Of a stretch of 46,207 bases of DNA, positions 24,001-35,482 are shown piece by piece. A program made the position numbers and the translations under genes. The notes beneath the pieces were generated by a model. It made no database searches, was not told the DNA's origin, and worked only from the letters and a program-made list of their open reading frames with translations. How positions within the stretch are numbered: position 1 is the stretch's first letter; every line of letters begins with the position of its first letter. Source of the stretch: Nemertoderma westbladi (lineage: Eukaryota > Xenacoelomorpha > Nemertodermatida > Nemertodermatidae); assembly GCA_032718475.1 (NCBI GenBank), contig JAUCBJ010006978.1:1-46207 (forward strand). Direction: 5' to 3'.

Positions 24001-27000
24001 AGTCTTTATGAGTCTGAATTATTTGATACTACCCACGACCAGACTGCTACTGTCCCCAGTTATTTGATACTACCAACAACCAGATTGAAGTCTCCAGTCT
24101 TTATGAGTCTGAATTATTTGATACTAACAACAACCAGACTGCTACTTACTGTCCCCAGTTATTTGATACTACCAACAACCAGATTGAAGTCTCCAGTCTT
24201 TATGAGTCTGAATTATTTGATACTAACAACAACCAGTCTGCTACTGTCCACAGTTATTTTATATTACGAACAACCAGATTGAAGTCTCCAGTCATTGAGT
24301 CTGAATTATTTGATACTAACAACAACCAGACTGCTACAGTCCCAAATTATTTGATACTACCAACAACCAGATTGAAGTCTCCAGTCTTTATGAGTCTGAA
24401 TTATTTGATACTAACAACAACCAGACTGCTACTGTCCCCAGTTACAGTATTATATACTACCAACAACCAGAGTGAAGTCTCCAGTCTTTATGAGTCTGAA
24501 TTATTTGATACAACCCACGACCAGACTGCTACTGTCCCCAGTTATTTGATACTACCCCCCCCCCCCCCCAACCAGATTGAAGTCTCCAGTCTTTATGAGT
24601 CTGGATTATTTGGTACTAACAACAACCAGACTGCTACTGTCCCCAGTTATTTGATACTACCCCCACAACCAGATTGAAGTCTCCAGTCTTTATGAGTCTG
24701 AATTATTTGATACTACCCACAACCAGACTGCTACTGTCCCCAGTTATTTGATACTACCCCCACAACCAGATTGAAGTCTCCAGTCTTTATGAGTCTGAAT
24801 TATTTTATACTAACAACAACCAGACTGCTACTGTCCCCAGTTATTTGATACTACCCCCACAACCAGATTGAAGTCTCCAGTCTTTATGAGTCTGAATTAT
24901 TTGCTACTAACAACAACCAGACAGCTACAACTGTCCCCAGTTATTTGATACTACCCCCACAACCAGATTGAAGTCTCCAGTGTTGATGAGTCTGAATTAT
25001 TTGATACTAACAACAACCAGACTGCTACTGTCCCCAGTTATTTGATACTACCCCCACAACCAGATTGAAGTCTCCAGTGTTGATGAGTCTGAATTATTTG
25101 ATACTATCAACAACCAGACTGCTACTGTCCCCAGTTATTTGATACTACCCCCACAACCAGATTGAAGTCTCTAGTCTTTATGAGTCTGAATTATTTGATA
25201 CTAACAACAACCAGGCTGCTACTGTCCCCAGTTATTTGATACTACCCCCACAACCAGATTGAAGTCTCCAGTGTTGATGAGTCTGAATTATTTGATACTA
25301 ACAACAACCAGACTGCTACTGTCCCCAGTTATTTTATACTACCAACAATCAGATTGAAGTCTCCAGTGTTTATGAGTCTGAATTATTTGATACTACCCAC
25401 AACCAGACTGCTACTGTCAACAGTTATTTGATACTACCAACAACCAGATTGAAGTCTCCAGTCTTTATGAGTCTGAATTATTTGATACAACCCACGACCA
25501 GACTGCTACTGTCCCCAGGTAATTGATACTACCAACAACCAGATTGAAGTCTCCAGTCTTTATGAGTCTGATTTATTTTATACTACCCACAACCAGACTG
25601 CTACAACTCTCCCCAGCTATTTTATACTACCAACAATCAGATTGAAGTCTCCAGTGTTTATGAGTCTGAATTATTTCATACTAACAACAACCAGACTGCT
25701 ACTGTCCACAGTTATTTTATATTACGAACAACCAGATTGAAGTCTCCAGTCATTGAGTCTGAATTATTTGATACTAACAACAACCAGACTGCTACTGTCC
25801 CCAGTTATTTGATACTACCAACAACCAGATTGAAGTCTCTAGTCTTTATGAGTCTGAATTATTTGATACTAACAACAACCAGACTGCTACTGTCAACAGT
25901 TATTTGATACTACCAACAATCAGATTGAAGTCTCCAGTGTTTATGAGGCTGAATTATTTGATACTAACAACAACCAGACTGCTACTGTCAACAGTTATTT
26001 GATACTACCAACAACCAGATTGAAGTCTCCAGTCTTTATGAGTCTGAATTATTTGATACTACCCACAACCAGACTGCTACTGTCCCCAGTTATTTGATAC
26101 TACCAACAACCAGATTGAAGTCTCCAGTCTTTATGAGTCTGAATTATTTGATACTACCCACAACCAGACTGCTACTGTCCCCAGTTATTTTATATTACCA
26201 ACAACCAGATTGAAGTCTCCAGTCTTTATGAGTCTGAATTATTTGATACTACCCACAACCAGACTGCTACTGTCCCCAGTTATTTTATATTACCAACAAC
26301 CACATTGAAGTCTCCAGTCTTTATGAGTCTTACTTATTTGATACAACCCACGACCAGACTGCTACTGTCCCCAGTTATTTGATACTACCCCCACAACCAC
26401 ATTGAAGTCTCCAGTGTTTATGAGTCTAAATTATTTGATCCACAACCAGATTGAAGTCTCCAGTCTTTATCAGTATGAATTATTTGATACTACCCACAAC
26501 CAGACTGCTACTGTCCCCAGTTATTTGATATAACCCACGACCAGACTGCTAATGTCCCCAGTTATTTGATACTACGAACAACCAGATTGAAGTCTCCAGT
26601 CTTTATGAGTCTGAATTATTTAATACTAACAACAACCAGACTGCTACTGTCCCCAGTTATTTGATACTACCAACAACCAGATTGAAGTCTCCAGCCTTTA
26701 TGAGTCTGAATTATTTGATACTACCCACAACCAGATTGAAGTCTCCAGTCTTTATGAGTCTGAATTATTTGATACTACCCACGACCAGACTGCTACTGTC
26801 CCCAGTTATTTGATACTACCAACAACCAGATTGAAGTCTCCAGTCTTTATGAGTCTGAATTATTTGATACTAACAACAACCAGACTGCTACTTACTGTCC
26901 CCAGTTATTTGATACTACCAACAACCAGATTGAAGTCTCCAGTCTTTATGAGTCTGAATTATTTGATACTAACAACAACCAGTCTGCTACTGTCCACAGT

Positions 27001-30000
27001 TATTTTATATTACGAACAACCAGATTGAAGTCTCCAGTCATTGAGTCTGAATTATTTGATACTAACAACAACCAGACTGCTACAGTCCCAAATTATTTGA
27101 TACTACCAACAACCAGATTGAAGTCTCCAGTCTTTATGAGTCTGAATTATTTGATACTAACAACAACCAGACTGCTACTGTCCCCAGTTACAGTATTATA
27201 TACTACCAACAACCAGAGTGAAGTCTCCAGTCTTTATGAGTCTGAATTATTTGATACAACCCACGACCAGACTGCTACTGTCCCCAGTTATTTGATACTA
27301 CCCCCCCCCCCCCCCCAACCAGATTGAAGTCTCCAGTCTTTATGAGTCTGGATTATTTGATACTAACAACAACCAGACTGCTACTGTCCCCAGTTATTTG
27401 ATACTACCCCCACAACCAGATTGAAGTCTCCAGTCTTTATGAGTCTGAATTATTTGATACTACCCACAACCAGACTGCTACTGTCCCCAGTTATTTGATA
27501 CTACCCCCACAACCAGATTGAAGTCTCCAGTCTTTATGAGTCTGAATTATTTTATACTAACAACAACCAGACTGCTACTGTCCCCAGTTATTTGATACTA
27601 CCCCCACAACCAGATTGAAGTCTCCAGTCTTTATGAGTCTGAATTATTTGCTACTAACAACAACCAGACAGCTACAACTGTCCCCAGTTATTTGATACTA
27701 CCCCCACAACCAGATTGAAGTCTCCAGTGTTGATGAGTCTGAATTATTTGATACTAACAACAACCAGACTGCTACTGTCCCCAGTTATTTGATACTACCC
27801 CCACAACCAGATTGAAGTCTCCAGTGTTGATGAGTCTGAATTATTTGATACTATCAACAACCAGACTGCTACTGTCCCCAGTTATTTGATACTACCCCCA
27901 CAACCAGATTGAAGTCTCCAGTCTTTATGAGTCTGAATTATTTGATACTAACAACAACCAGGCTGCTACTGTCCCCAGTTATTTGATACTACCCCCACAA
28001 CCAGATTGAAGTCTCCAGTGTTGATGAGTCTGAATTATTTGATACTAACAACAACCAGACTGCTACTGTCCCCAGTTATTTTATACTACCAACAATCAGA
28101 TTGAAGTCTCCAGTGTTTATGAGTCTGAATTATTTGATACTACCCACAACCAGACTGCTACTGTCAACAGTTATTTGATACTACCAACAACCAGATTGAA
28201 GTCTCCAGTCTTTATGAGTCTGAATTATTTGATACAACCCACGACCAGACTGCTACTGTCCCCAGGTAATTGATACTACCAACAACCAGATTGAAGTCTC
28301 CAGTCTTTATGAGTCTGATTTATTTTATACTACCCACAACCAGACTGCTACAACTCTCCCCAGCTATTTTATACTACCAACAATCAGATTGAAGTCTCCA
28401 GTGTTTATGAGTCTGAATTATTTCATACTAACAACAACCAGACTGCTACTGTCCACAGTTATTTTATATTACGAACAACCAGATTGAAGTCTCCAGTCAT
28501 TGAGTCTGAATTATTTGATACTAACAACAACCAGACTGCTACTGTCCCCAGTTATTTGATACTACCAACAACCAGATTGAAGTCTCTAGTCTTTATGAGT
28601 CTGAATTATTTGATACTAACAACAACCAGACTGCTACTGTCAACAGTTATTTGATACTACCAACAATCAGATTGAAGTCTCCAGTGTTTATGAGGCTGAA
28701 TTATTTGATACTAACAACAACCAGACTGCTACTGTCAACAGTTATTTGATACTACCAACAACCAGATTGAAGTCTCCAGTCTTTATGAGTCTGAATTATT
28801 TGATACTACCCACAACCAGACTGCTACAACTCTCCCCAGCTATTTTATACTACCAACAATCAGATTGAAGTCTCCAGTGTTTATGAGTCTGAATTATTTG
28901 ATACTAACAACAACCAGACTGCTACTGTCCCCAGTTATTTGATACTACCAACAACCAGATTGAAGTCTCCAGTCTTTATGAGTCTGAATTATTTGATAGA
29001 ACCCACAACCAGACTGCTACAACTCTCCCCAGCTATTTTATACTACCAACAATCAGATTGAAGTCTCCAGTGTTTATGAGTCTGAATTATTTGATACTAA
29101 CAACAACCAGACTGCTACTGTCCCCAGTTATTTGATACTACCCACAACCAGATTGAAGTCTCCAGTCTTTATGAGTCTGAATTATTTGATAGAACCCACA
29201 ACCAGACTGCTACAACTCTCCCCAGCTATTTTATACTACCAACAATCAGATTGAAGTCTCCAGTGTTTATGAGTCTGAATTATTTGATACTAACAACAAC
29301 CGACTGCTACTGTCCCCAGTTATTTGATACTACCAACAACCAGATTGAAGTCTCCAGTCTTTATGAGTCTGAATTATTTGATAGAACCCACAACCAGACT
29401 GCTACAACTCTCCCCAGCTATTTTATACTACCAACAATCAGATTGAAGTCTCCAGTGTTTATGAGTCTGAATTATTTGATACTAACAACAACCAGACTGC
29501 TACTGTCCCCAGTTATTTTATACTACCAACAATCAGATTGAAGTCTCCAGTGTTTATGAGTCTGAATTATTTGATACTACCCACAACCAGACTGCTACAA
29601 CTCTCCCCAGCTATTTTATACTACCAACAATTAGATTGAAGTCTCCAGTGTTTATGAGTCTGAATTATTTGATACTAACAACAACCAGATTGAAGTCTCC
29701 AGTCTTTATGAGTCTGAATTATTTGATACAACCCACGACCAGACTGCTACTGTCCCCAGGTAATTGATACTACCAACAACCAGATTGAAGTCTCCAGTCT
29801 TTATGAGTCTGAATTATTTGATACTACCCACAACCAGATTGAAGTCTCCAGTCTTTATGAGTCTGAATTATTTGATACAACCCACGACCAGACTGCTACT
29901 GTCCCCAGGTAATTGATACTACCAACAACCAGATTGAAGTCTCCAGTCTTTATGAGTCTGAATTATTTGATACTACCCACAACCAGACTGCTACAACTCT

Positions 30001-32520
30001 CCCCAGCTATTTTATACTACCAACAATCAGATTGAAGTCTCCAGTGTTTATGAGTCTGAATTATTTGATACTAACAACAACCAGACTGCTACTGTCAACA
30101 GTTATTTGATACTACCAACAACCAGATTGAAGTCTCCAGTCTTTATGAGTCTGAATTATTTGATACTACCCACAACCAGACTGCTACTGTCCCCAGTTAT
30201 TTGATACTACCAACAACCAGATTGAAGTCTCCAGTCTTTATGAGTCTGAATTATTTGATACTAACAACAACCAGACTGCTACTGTCAACAGTTATTTGAT
30301 ACTACCAACAACCAGATTGAAGTCTCCAGTCTTTATGAGTCTGAATTATTTTATACTAACAACAACCAGGCTACTACTGTCCCCAGTTATTTGATACTAC
30401 CCCCACAACCAGATTGAAGTCTCCAGTCTTTATGAGTCTAAATTATTTGATCCACAACCAGATTGAAGTCTCCAGTGTTGATGAGTCTGAATTATTTGAT
30501 ACAAACAACAACCAGACTGCTAAACTGTCCCCAGTTATTTGATATAACCCACGACCAGACTGCTACTGTCCCCAGTTATTTGATACTACCAACAACCAGA
30601 TTGAAGTCTCCAGTCTTTATGAGTCTGAATTATTTGATACTACCCACGACCAGACTGCTACTGTCCCCAGTTATTTGATACTACCAACAACCAGATTGAA
30701 GTCTCCAGTCTTTATGAGTCTGAATTATTTGATACTAACAACAACCAGACTGCTACTTACTGTCCCCAGTTATTTGATACTACCAACAACCAGATTGAAG
30801 TCTCCAGTCTTTATGAGTCTGAATTATTTAATACTAACAACAACCAGACTGCTACTGTCCCCAGTTATTTGATACTACCAACAACCAGATTGAAGTCTCC
30901 AGTCTTTATGAGTCTGAATTATTTGATACTACCCACGACCAGACTGCTACTGTCCCCAGTTATTTGATACTACCAACAACCAGATTGAAGTCTCCAGTCT
31001 TTATGAGTCTGAATTATTTGATACTAACAACAACCAGACTGCTACTTACTGTCCCCAGTTATTTGATACTACCAACAACCAGATTGAAGTCTCCAGTCTT
31101 TATGAGTCTGAATTATTTGATACTAACAACAACCAGTCTGCTACTGTCCACAGTTATTTTATATTACGAACAACCAGATTGAAGTCTCCAGTCTTTATGA
31201 GTCTGAATTATTTGATACTACCCACGACCAGACTGCTACTGTCCCCAGTTATTTGATACTACCCCCCCCCCCCCCCAACCAAATTGAAGTCTCCAGTCTT
31301 TATGAGTCTGGATTATTTGATACTAACAACAACCAGACTGCTACTGTCCCCAGTTACAGTATTATATACTACCAACAACCAGAGTGAAGTCTCCAGTCTT
31401 TATGAGTCTGAATTATTTGATACAACCCACGACCAGACTGCTACTGTCCCCAGTTATTTGATACTACCCCCCCCCCCCAACCAAATTGAAGTCTCCAGTC
31501 TTTATGAGTCTGGATTATTTGATACTAACAACAACCAGACTGCTACTGTCCCCAGTTATTTGATACTACCCCCACAACCAGATTGAAGTCTCCAGTCTTT
31601 ATGAGTCTGAATTATTTGATACTAACAACAACCAGACTGCTACTGTCCCCAGTTATTTGATACTACCCCCACAACCAGATTGAAGTCTCCAGTCTTTATG
31701 AGTCTGAATTATTTGCTACTAACAACAACCAGACTGCTACAACTGTCCCCAGTTATTTGATACTACCCCCACAACCAGATTGAAGTCTCCAGTCTTGATG
31801 AGTCTGAATTATTTGATACTAACAACAACCAGACTGCTACTGTCCCCAGTTATTTGATACTACCCCCACAACCAGATTGAAGTCTCCAGTCTTGATGAGT
31901 CTGAATTATTTGATACTAACAACAACCAGACTGCTACTGTCCCCAGTTATTTGATACTACCCCCACAACCAGATTGAAGTCTCTAGTCTTTATGAGTCTG
32001 AATTATTTGATACTAACAACAACCAGGCTGCTACTGTCCCCAGTTATTTGATACTACCCCCACAACCAGATTGAAGTCTCCAGTCTTGATGAGTCTGAAT
32101 TATTTGATACTAACAACAACCAGACTGCTACTGTCCCCAGTTATTATATACTAACAACAACCAGATTGAAGTCTCCAGTCTTTATGAGTCTGAATTATTT
32201 GATACTAACAACAACCAGACTGCTACTGTCCCCAGTTATTTGATACTACCCCCACAACCAGATTGAAGTCTCCAGTCTTTATGAGTCTGAATTATTTGAT
32301 ACTAACAACAACCAGACTGCTACTGTCCCCAGTTATTTGATACTACCCCCACAACCAGATTGAAGTCTCTAGTCTTTATGAGTCTGAATTATTTGATACT
32401 AACAACAACCAGACTGCTACTGTCCCCAGTTATTTGATACTACCAACAACCAGATTGAAGTCTCCAGTCGTTGAGTCTGAATTATTTGATACAACCCACA
32501 ACCACAACCAGACTGTTACA
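21037..32520. repeat. Intronic satellite, main body (about 11.5 kb)
   Basis: Composite monomers of about 95 bp join a long half (GTCTCCAGTCTTTATGAGTC, then TGAATTATTTGATACTAACA) to a short half (GTCCCCAGTTATTTGATACT, then ACCAACAACCAGATTGAA). The halves share GTCYCCAGT and TTATTTGATACTA, so the monomer itself arose by internal duplication. Variants include ACAACTCTCCCCAGCTATTT, GTCAACAGTTATT, CCCACGACCAGAC and poly-C expansions of CCCCCACAACC. Unlike the 68-bp array, unit length varies freely. On the minus strand, the sense of the host gene, each long half includes TTGTTAGTATCAAATAATTC. Confidence 0.95.
22990..28820. repeat. Tandem segmental duplication of about 2.75-3.03 kb inside the satellite
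   Basis: Sequence at 24064-24700 recurs at 26810-27446 with an offset of 2746 bp, and private variants such as TATGAGGCTGAATT (25943 and 28691) and CCACATTGAAGT (23271 and 26302) keep the pairing. The offset is 3031 bp before about 23500 because copy 1 holds an extra 285-bp tandem duplication (GATATAACCCACGACC at 23496 and at 23781). Blocks are about 22990-26020 and about 26020-28820. A further partial relative lies at about 30570-31600. Confidence 0.85.
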
Positions 32521-32564
32521 TCCAGTATGTTGTCTGCAGCCTATTGTCTAGTCAAAATTATTTT

Positions 32565-32613
32565 TATTATTAGATACTAACCACATGAAGTCTGTTGTCT
32601 CCAGTCTCCCTGC
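32565..32613 (-). other. Exon/intron edge homologous to the satellite monomer
   Basis: On the minus strand the C8 exon end and donor contain GACTGGAGAC, then AACAGAC, then TTCATGTG|GTTAGTATC and TAATAAT. The satellite reads GACTGGAGAC, directly TTCAATCTGG, then TTGTTAGTATC and AAATAAT. The 7-base difference (AACAGAC) lies between two AGAC words, as expected for a slippage deletion. About 38 of 42 aligned positions agree by eye outside gaps. The exon side encodes conserved C8 residues, so the exon is the likely source and the satellite the derivative. Confidence 0.6.
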
Positions 32614-32789
32614 ATGACCACACCTGCATTCTGACACAGACGCACTAAAGCCTCGAAGTATTGACATTTGGCTCTTGGGTTATCGGGAAGGGCGTCGCAC
32701 ATATTTTCAAAGCAGGAAATTAAGATGTTTTCAACGAATGGCATACTGGAACATTCCGCAAGACTCGCCACATTTAGAATACCTAGGCA
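32582..32789 (-). CDS. Exon: C8 domain of a VWD-family protein
   Basis: This 208-bp exon has 69 codons plus one base. It opens with CLGIL and carries AECSSMPFVENILISCFENM, CDALPDNPRAKC and RLCQNAG, ending GDWRQQTSC. This matches the C8 module that follows VWD domains: a first Cys, F/FV before CxxxxC, then a WR...C terminus. Seven cysteines lie in this exon. The second Cys of the usual CxC pair in the middle of the domain seems replaced (AKCQY). The acceptor is TACTTTAG|TGC (phase 0, matching the exon at 39081) and the donor is TGTG|GTTAGT (phase 1, matching the TIL exon). An alternative AG four codons inside gives the wrong phase. The domain is extracellular and disulphide-bonded and works with VWD in assembly of secreted multimers. 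The exon's 3' edge resembles the monomer of the satellite in the next intron. Confidence 0.85.
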
Positions 32790-33839
32790 CTAAAGTATAA
32801 TATAAACTGTCGACAATAAAATGTACGAAGTCCTTAACTAATGTATAGTGGTGTATATTAAATTTTAGATATATAATAGTACGCATGTCAATATAATGTA
32901 TTTATGTTTTTTTTTAAGTCGACGTTATATATATGCCGTAAAATAAAGTAAATTAAGAAGTGTATTATATTTTACGATTTGAAATATAGCACTCGAAAAA
33001 TGAAAACTTTTGTTATCTGTCCCATACTACAATAATTATTTTCCTTTAGATTTTTGTTTGATATTAAACTTTACATTACTTTTTATTACTTATATTTATT
33101 GACCATCATATTTCATCATATTTTATGATAAACTTTTCTTTTGAATTCTGAATATTGAAATACTTACTTATATTTATTGACCTAGCGGCTGACTTGGATA
33201 TTGATTTTGCTTTATTATTCACAAATCAGGGGAAATTCAACCAGAGCCAAACCACTAAACAGTAGTTACCATTGAATAGTCAAAAATGTGGTGAAACCGC
33301 AACAGGAACACCATTTTGAATAAATCATCTAGGACTACGCCACCTTAAGTTTTACTCAAAGTATTGCATAACTTTGAGGATTTCAAATCGGCTTGGACAC
33401 AAAATTATCAATTTTCAAATATGTGCTTGGATTCCAAAAGCAGTTCGATCATTGATGCGATACATGTTTCATGCGGCTACAGACAAATGAAACCGATTTT
33501 GATACGAAAGTACTGTTTGGTATTTTCGTAAGAGAGGAAGTTGTTGCGTCCATAACAGACAACAGATGCAGGAGCAGCACCAATCGAATTATAGGCCTAC
33601 AATGAGAAAACTGGGGCACTGAGAAGTAATACAAAAAAATCAATTTTCAAAAAAATCATTTTACTGATACAATTTGGTTGGTGATGCAATTTAAATTTGT
33701 GAATTAATACTATAGTGGAGTCGATCTGTCTATCTGTGACTGAATGGGGAATGAGTAATATTTACACTGGCGTGTTGTACATTAATTGCTATATATCGGT
33801 AACTAGAAATCGCGATAATTAATTGAGTTAATGATGGTT
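32790..33839. other. Intron DNA between the C8 exon and the Penelope-like element
   Basis: AT-rich sequence with short direct repeats (ACTTATATTTATTGACC near 33086 and 33167) and one TAGGCCTA at 33592. No exon or RNA gene is recognised. Confidence 0.5.
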
Positions 33840-34057
33840 GATTCATAGTATAAATATAATTAAATTTGTTGCGAGATTATAACAGTATTATAATATATTT
33901 CGTACCGACTGGCGGTGCTTCATCAGATATAGGTACTAAGGTAGGTTAACAAATACTAATGATAAGGGTACAATATAATAGAAAGGGAAACACATAAGTA
34001 TGATTAATGACATTCAGATGTAAATACAGTAATTGTAATATTAACATAGCGATACTT
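33840..34057. repeat. Left inverted arm of the Penelope-like element
   Basis: It runs from GATTCATAGTATAAATATAA to TAGCGATACTT and is the reverse complement of 35264-35482 with one single-base indel (AAAT versus AAAAT near 33950). Identity breaks sharply after GATACTT at the inner side. Confidence 0.92.
33898..33926 (-). other. Hammerhead-ribozyme-like core, left arm
   Basis: On the minus strand, the coding sense of the element, CTGATGA is followed by an imperfect hairpin (GCACCG paired with CGGTAC, one C/A mismatch) and GAAA. A perfect 7-bp hairpin ATTATAA/TTATAAT and an ATC triplet follow just downstream. Penelope-like elements are known to carry hammerhead ribozymes in their LTR-like repeats. 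A convincing stem I is not seen, so the motif may be degenerate. Confidence 0.45.
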
Positions 34058-34266
34058 CAGTACTTAGGCATTCGGAATTCTGACTACGAGCACAGTGTAG
34101 GTCTATAGCAGTAATGACACGGTAACTGTATAACTGTATGATAAATCTAATATGATTAGGTCTGTTATAATTGTATTGTATGTACAGTATAAAGTTGATG
34201 AAGCATGAAGAGTTATACAGTATGTATTTTTAACTAAATTTTATGCATTATGAAAACTAATAGTTT

Positions 34267-34530
34267 CTTATCCTAAATTAATAAATGCTAATTTGTTATA
34301 TCCTAAATTAATAAATGCTAATATGTCATATCCTAAATTAATAAATGCTAATTTGTCATATCCTAAATTAATAAATGCTAATTTGTCATATCCTAAATTA
34401 ATAAATGCTAATTTGTCATATCCTAAATTAATAAATGCTATTTGTTATATCCTAAATTAATAAATACTAATATGTCATATCCTAAATTAATAAATGCTAT
34501 TTGTTATATCCTAAATTAATAAATGCTACT
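34267..34530. repeat. 30-bp minisatellite, about 9 units
   Basis: Units of TCCTAAATTAATAAATGCTA plus ATTTGTCATA repeat from 34271 with a 30-bp period, and some late units are 29 bp. The array lies immediately 3' of the endonuclease ORF on the minus strand, so it belongs to the untranslated part of the Penelope-like element. Confidence 0.92.
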
Positions 34531-34581
34531 ATTTTATTATATAGTTATTGTAACCTCCCCCTCCCCTATTTTTTTTTTGTG

Positions 34582-35271
34582 TTAGTGTGTATGTTTTTTG
34601 TGGTTTTGGGCCCTGTTGTAGAAATCTTGGATACCGCGTAGAAATGGTACGAATATTGATGATACGTTCACTGATAATCTACCGTTAATTACTTTGTCAC
34701 CTCCTTCTTTTCTAAATAAACTTTCTAGAATTCTTCGTCTTAAAGTGTGGTTTAGTCCTCTGTGCAATATTTTGGAGTTATCAAAGTCGGGTGTGTGTTG
34801 TGATGTGATGATATGGGCGGTGAGTTCTGATTGTTTGATTCTACTATGTTTTATGTCTGCGGTGTGTTGTTTTTGTCGGACGTCCTTTGTATAACTAGAT
34901 TCTCCTATGTAAAATTTCCCACATGAGCAAGGTATACTGTATGTTACGGAGTTTGGGGGTCTTTTGGGTTTGTGTCCTTTGCAGATAATTGATCCAATGG
35001 ATGTACCGGGTTGAAAGTAGGTACCGATATTGTAACGATTACATAAACGTTCTAAATCTTCCGTTAGATCTTTTACGTATGGAAGGGGAATGTTAGTCAG
35101 TGATTTTTCTTTAGGGGTTAATTTTCTGGTGGTATTTAAAGCTTTTCTGAAGGAGTTGTGTATGATACGTGTGGGATATCCGTTTTTTGTTAGAGTGTTT
35201 TTGTATGTATCGAGTTGTTGGTCTAGACTTCCGTCAGTACATAGGGATTTACAAGTAAACGCTAAGTATCG
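34582..35271 (-). CDS. Penelope-like element C-terminal ORF: linker and GIY-YIG endonuclease
   Basis: An uninterrupted 229-residue frame ends at the TAA near 34582. It begins at the inner edge of the right inverted arm, where a TAG precedes it, so it has no proper start and is the C-terminal remnant of a Penelope-type polyprotein. Residues 27-75 contain the linker motifs KNGYPTRII and NIPLPYVKDLTEDLERL. The GIY-YIG nuclease follows: VTYSIPCSCG (109-118), FYIGES with Y-I-G at 121-123, the catalytic-type Arg at about 132 in DVRQKQH, Glu at about 183 in RRRILESLF, and Asn at about 196 in KVING. All expected endonuclease key residues seem present, yet RT is absent. The domain would nick target DNA for element insertion. 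The intact frame suggests a fairly young insertion. It is written as CDS because no break is seen, but functionally it is a fragment. Confidence 0.82.
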   Translation of the reverse strand, partial: RYLAFTCKSLCTDGSLDQQLDTYKNTLTKNGYPTRIIHNSFRKALNTTRKLTPKEKSLTNIPLPYVKDLTEDLERLCNRYNIGTYFQPGTSIGSIICKGHKPKRPPNSVTYSIPCSCGKFYIGESSYTKDVRQKQHTADIKHSRIKQSELTAHIITSQHTPDFDNSKILHRGLNHTLRRRILESLFRKEGGDKVINGRLSVNVSSIFVPFLRGIQDFYNRAQNHKKHTH

Positions 35272-35482
35272 CTATGTTAATATTACAATTACTGTATTTA
35301 CATCTGAATGTCATTAATCATACTTATGTGTTTCCCTTTCTATTATATTGTACCCTTATCATTAGTATTTTGTTAACCTACCTTAGTACCTATATCTGAT
35401 GAAGCACCGCCAGTCGGTACGAAATATATTATAATACTGTTATAATCTCGCAACAAATTTAATTATATTTATACTATGAATC
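35264..35482. repeat. Right inverted arm of the Penelope-like element
   Basis: Reverse complement of the arm at 33840-34057. The outer end reads ACTATGAATC and the inner end AAGTATCGCTATG. Confidence 0.92.
35396..35424 (+). other. Hammerhead-ribozyme-like core, right arm
   Basis: Plus-strand CTGATGA at 35396-35402 and GAAA at 35421-35424 with the same intervening hairpin as in the left arm. Here the motif is antisense to the element's ORF because the arms are inverted. Confidence 0.42.

Larger units (their letters stand above)
18280..32581 (-). other. 14.3-kb intron between C8 and TIL exons
   Basis: It is bounded on the minus strand by the donor GTTAGT (32581-32576) and the acceptor TTTTTCAG (ending 18280). 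It contains, right to left, a 13-kb satellite interrupted by a LINE fragment, a CR1-like RT relic and a pentanucleotide array. Boundaries are predicted from splice signals and phase only. Confidence 0.7.
33840..35482 (-). mobile_element. Penelope-like element, 5'-truncated, with inverted LTR-like repeats
   Basis: Two arms of 218 and 219 bp (33840-34057 and 35264-35482) are near-identical inverted copies that differ visibly by one T. They enclose a minus-strand GIY-YIG endonuclease ORF and a 30-bp minisatellite in its 3' untranslated region. Penelope-like elements are known to carry LTR-like repeats in direct or inverted order and frequent 5' truncation. The RT domain is missing here. The whole unit lies in the intron between the C8 exon and the preceding exon, on the same strand as the host gene. 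Confidence 0.8.

Noticed and set aside
24064-24677. Repeated plus-strand ORFs of 65-132 codons within the satellite (also at 26810, 29251, 30463, 30964, 31284)
   Set aside because: They read through satellite units, vary with unit phase, start at arbitrary ATGs and have no domain.
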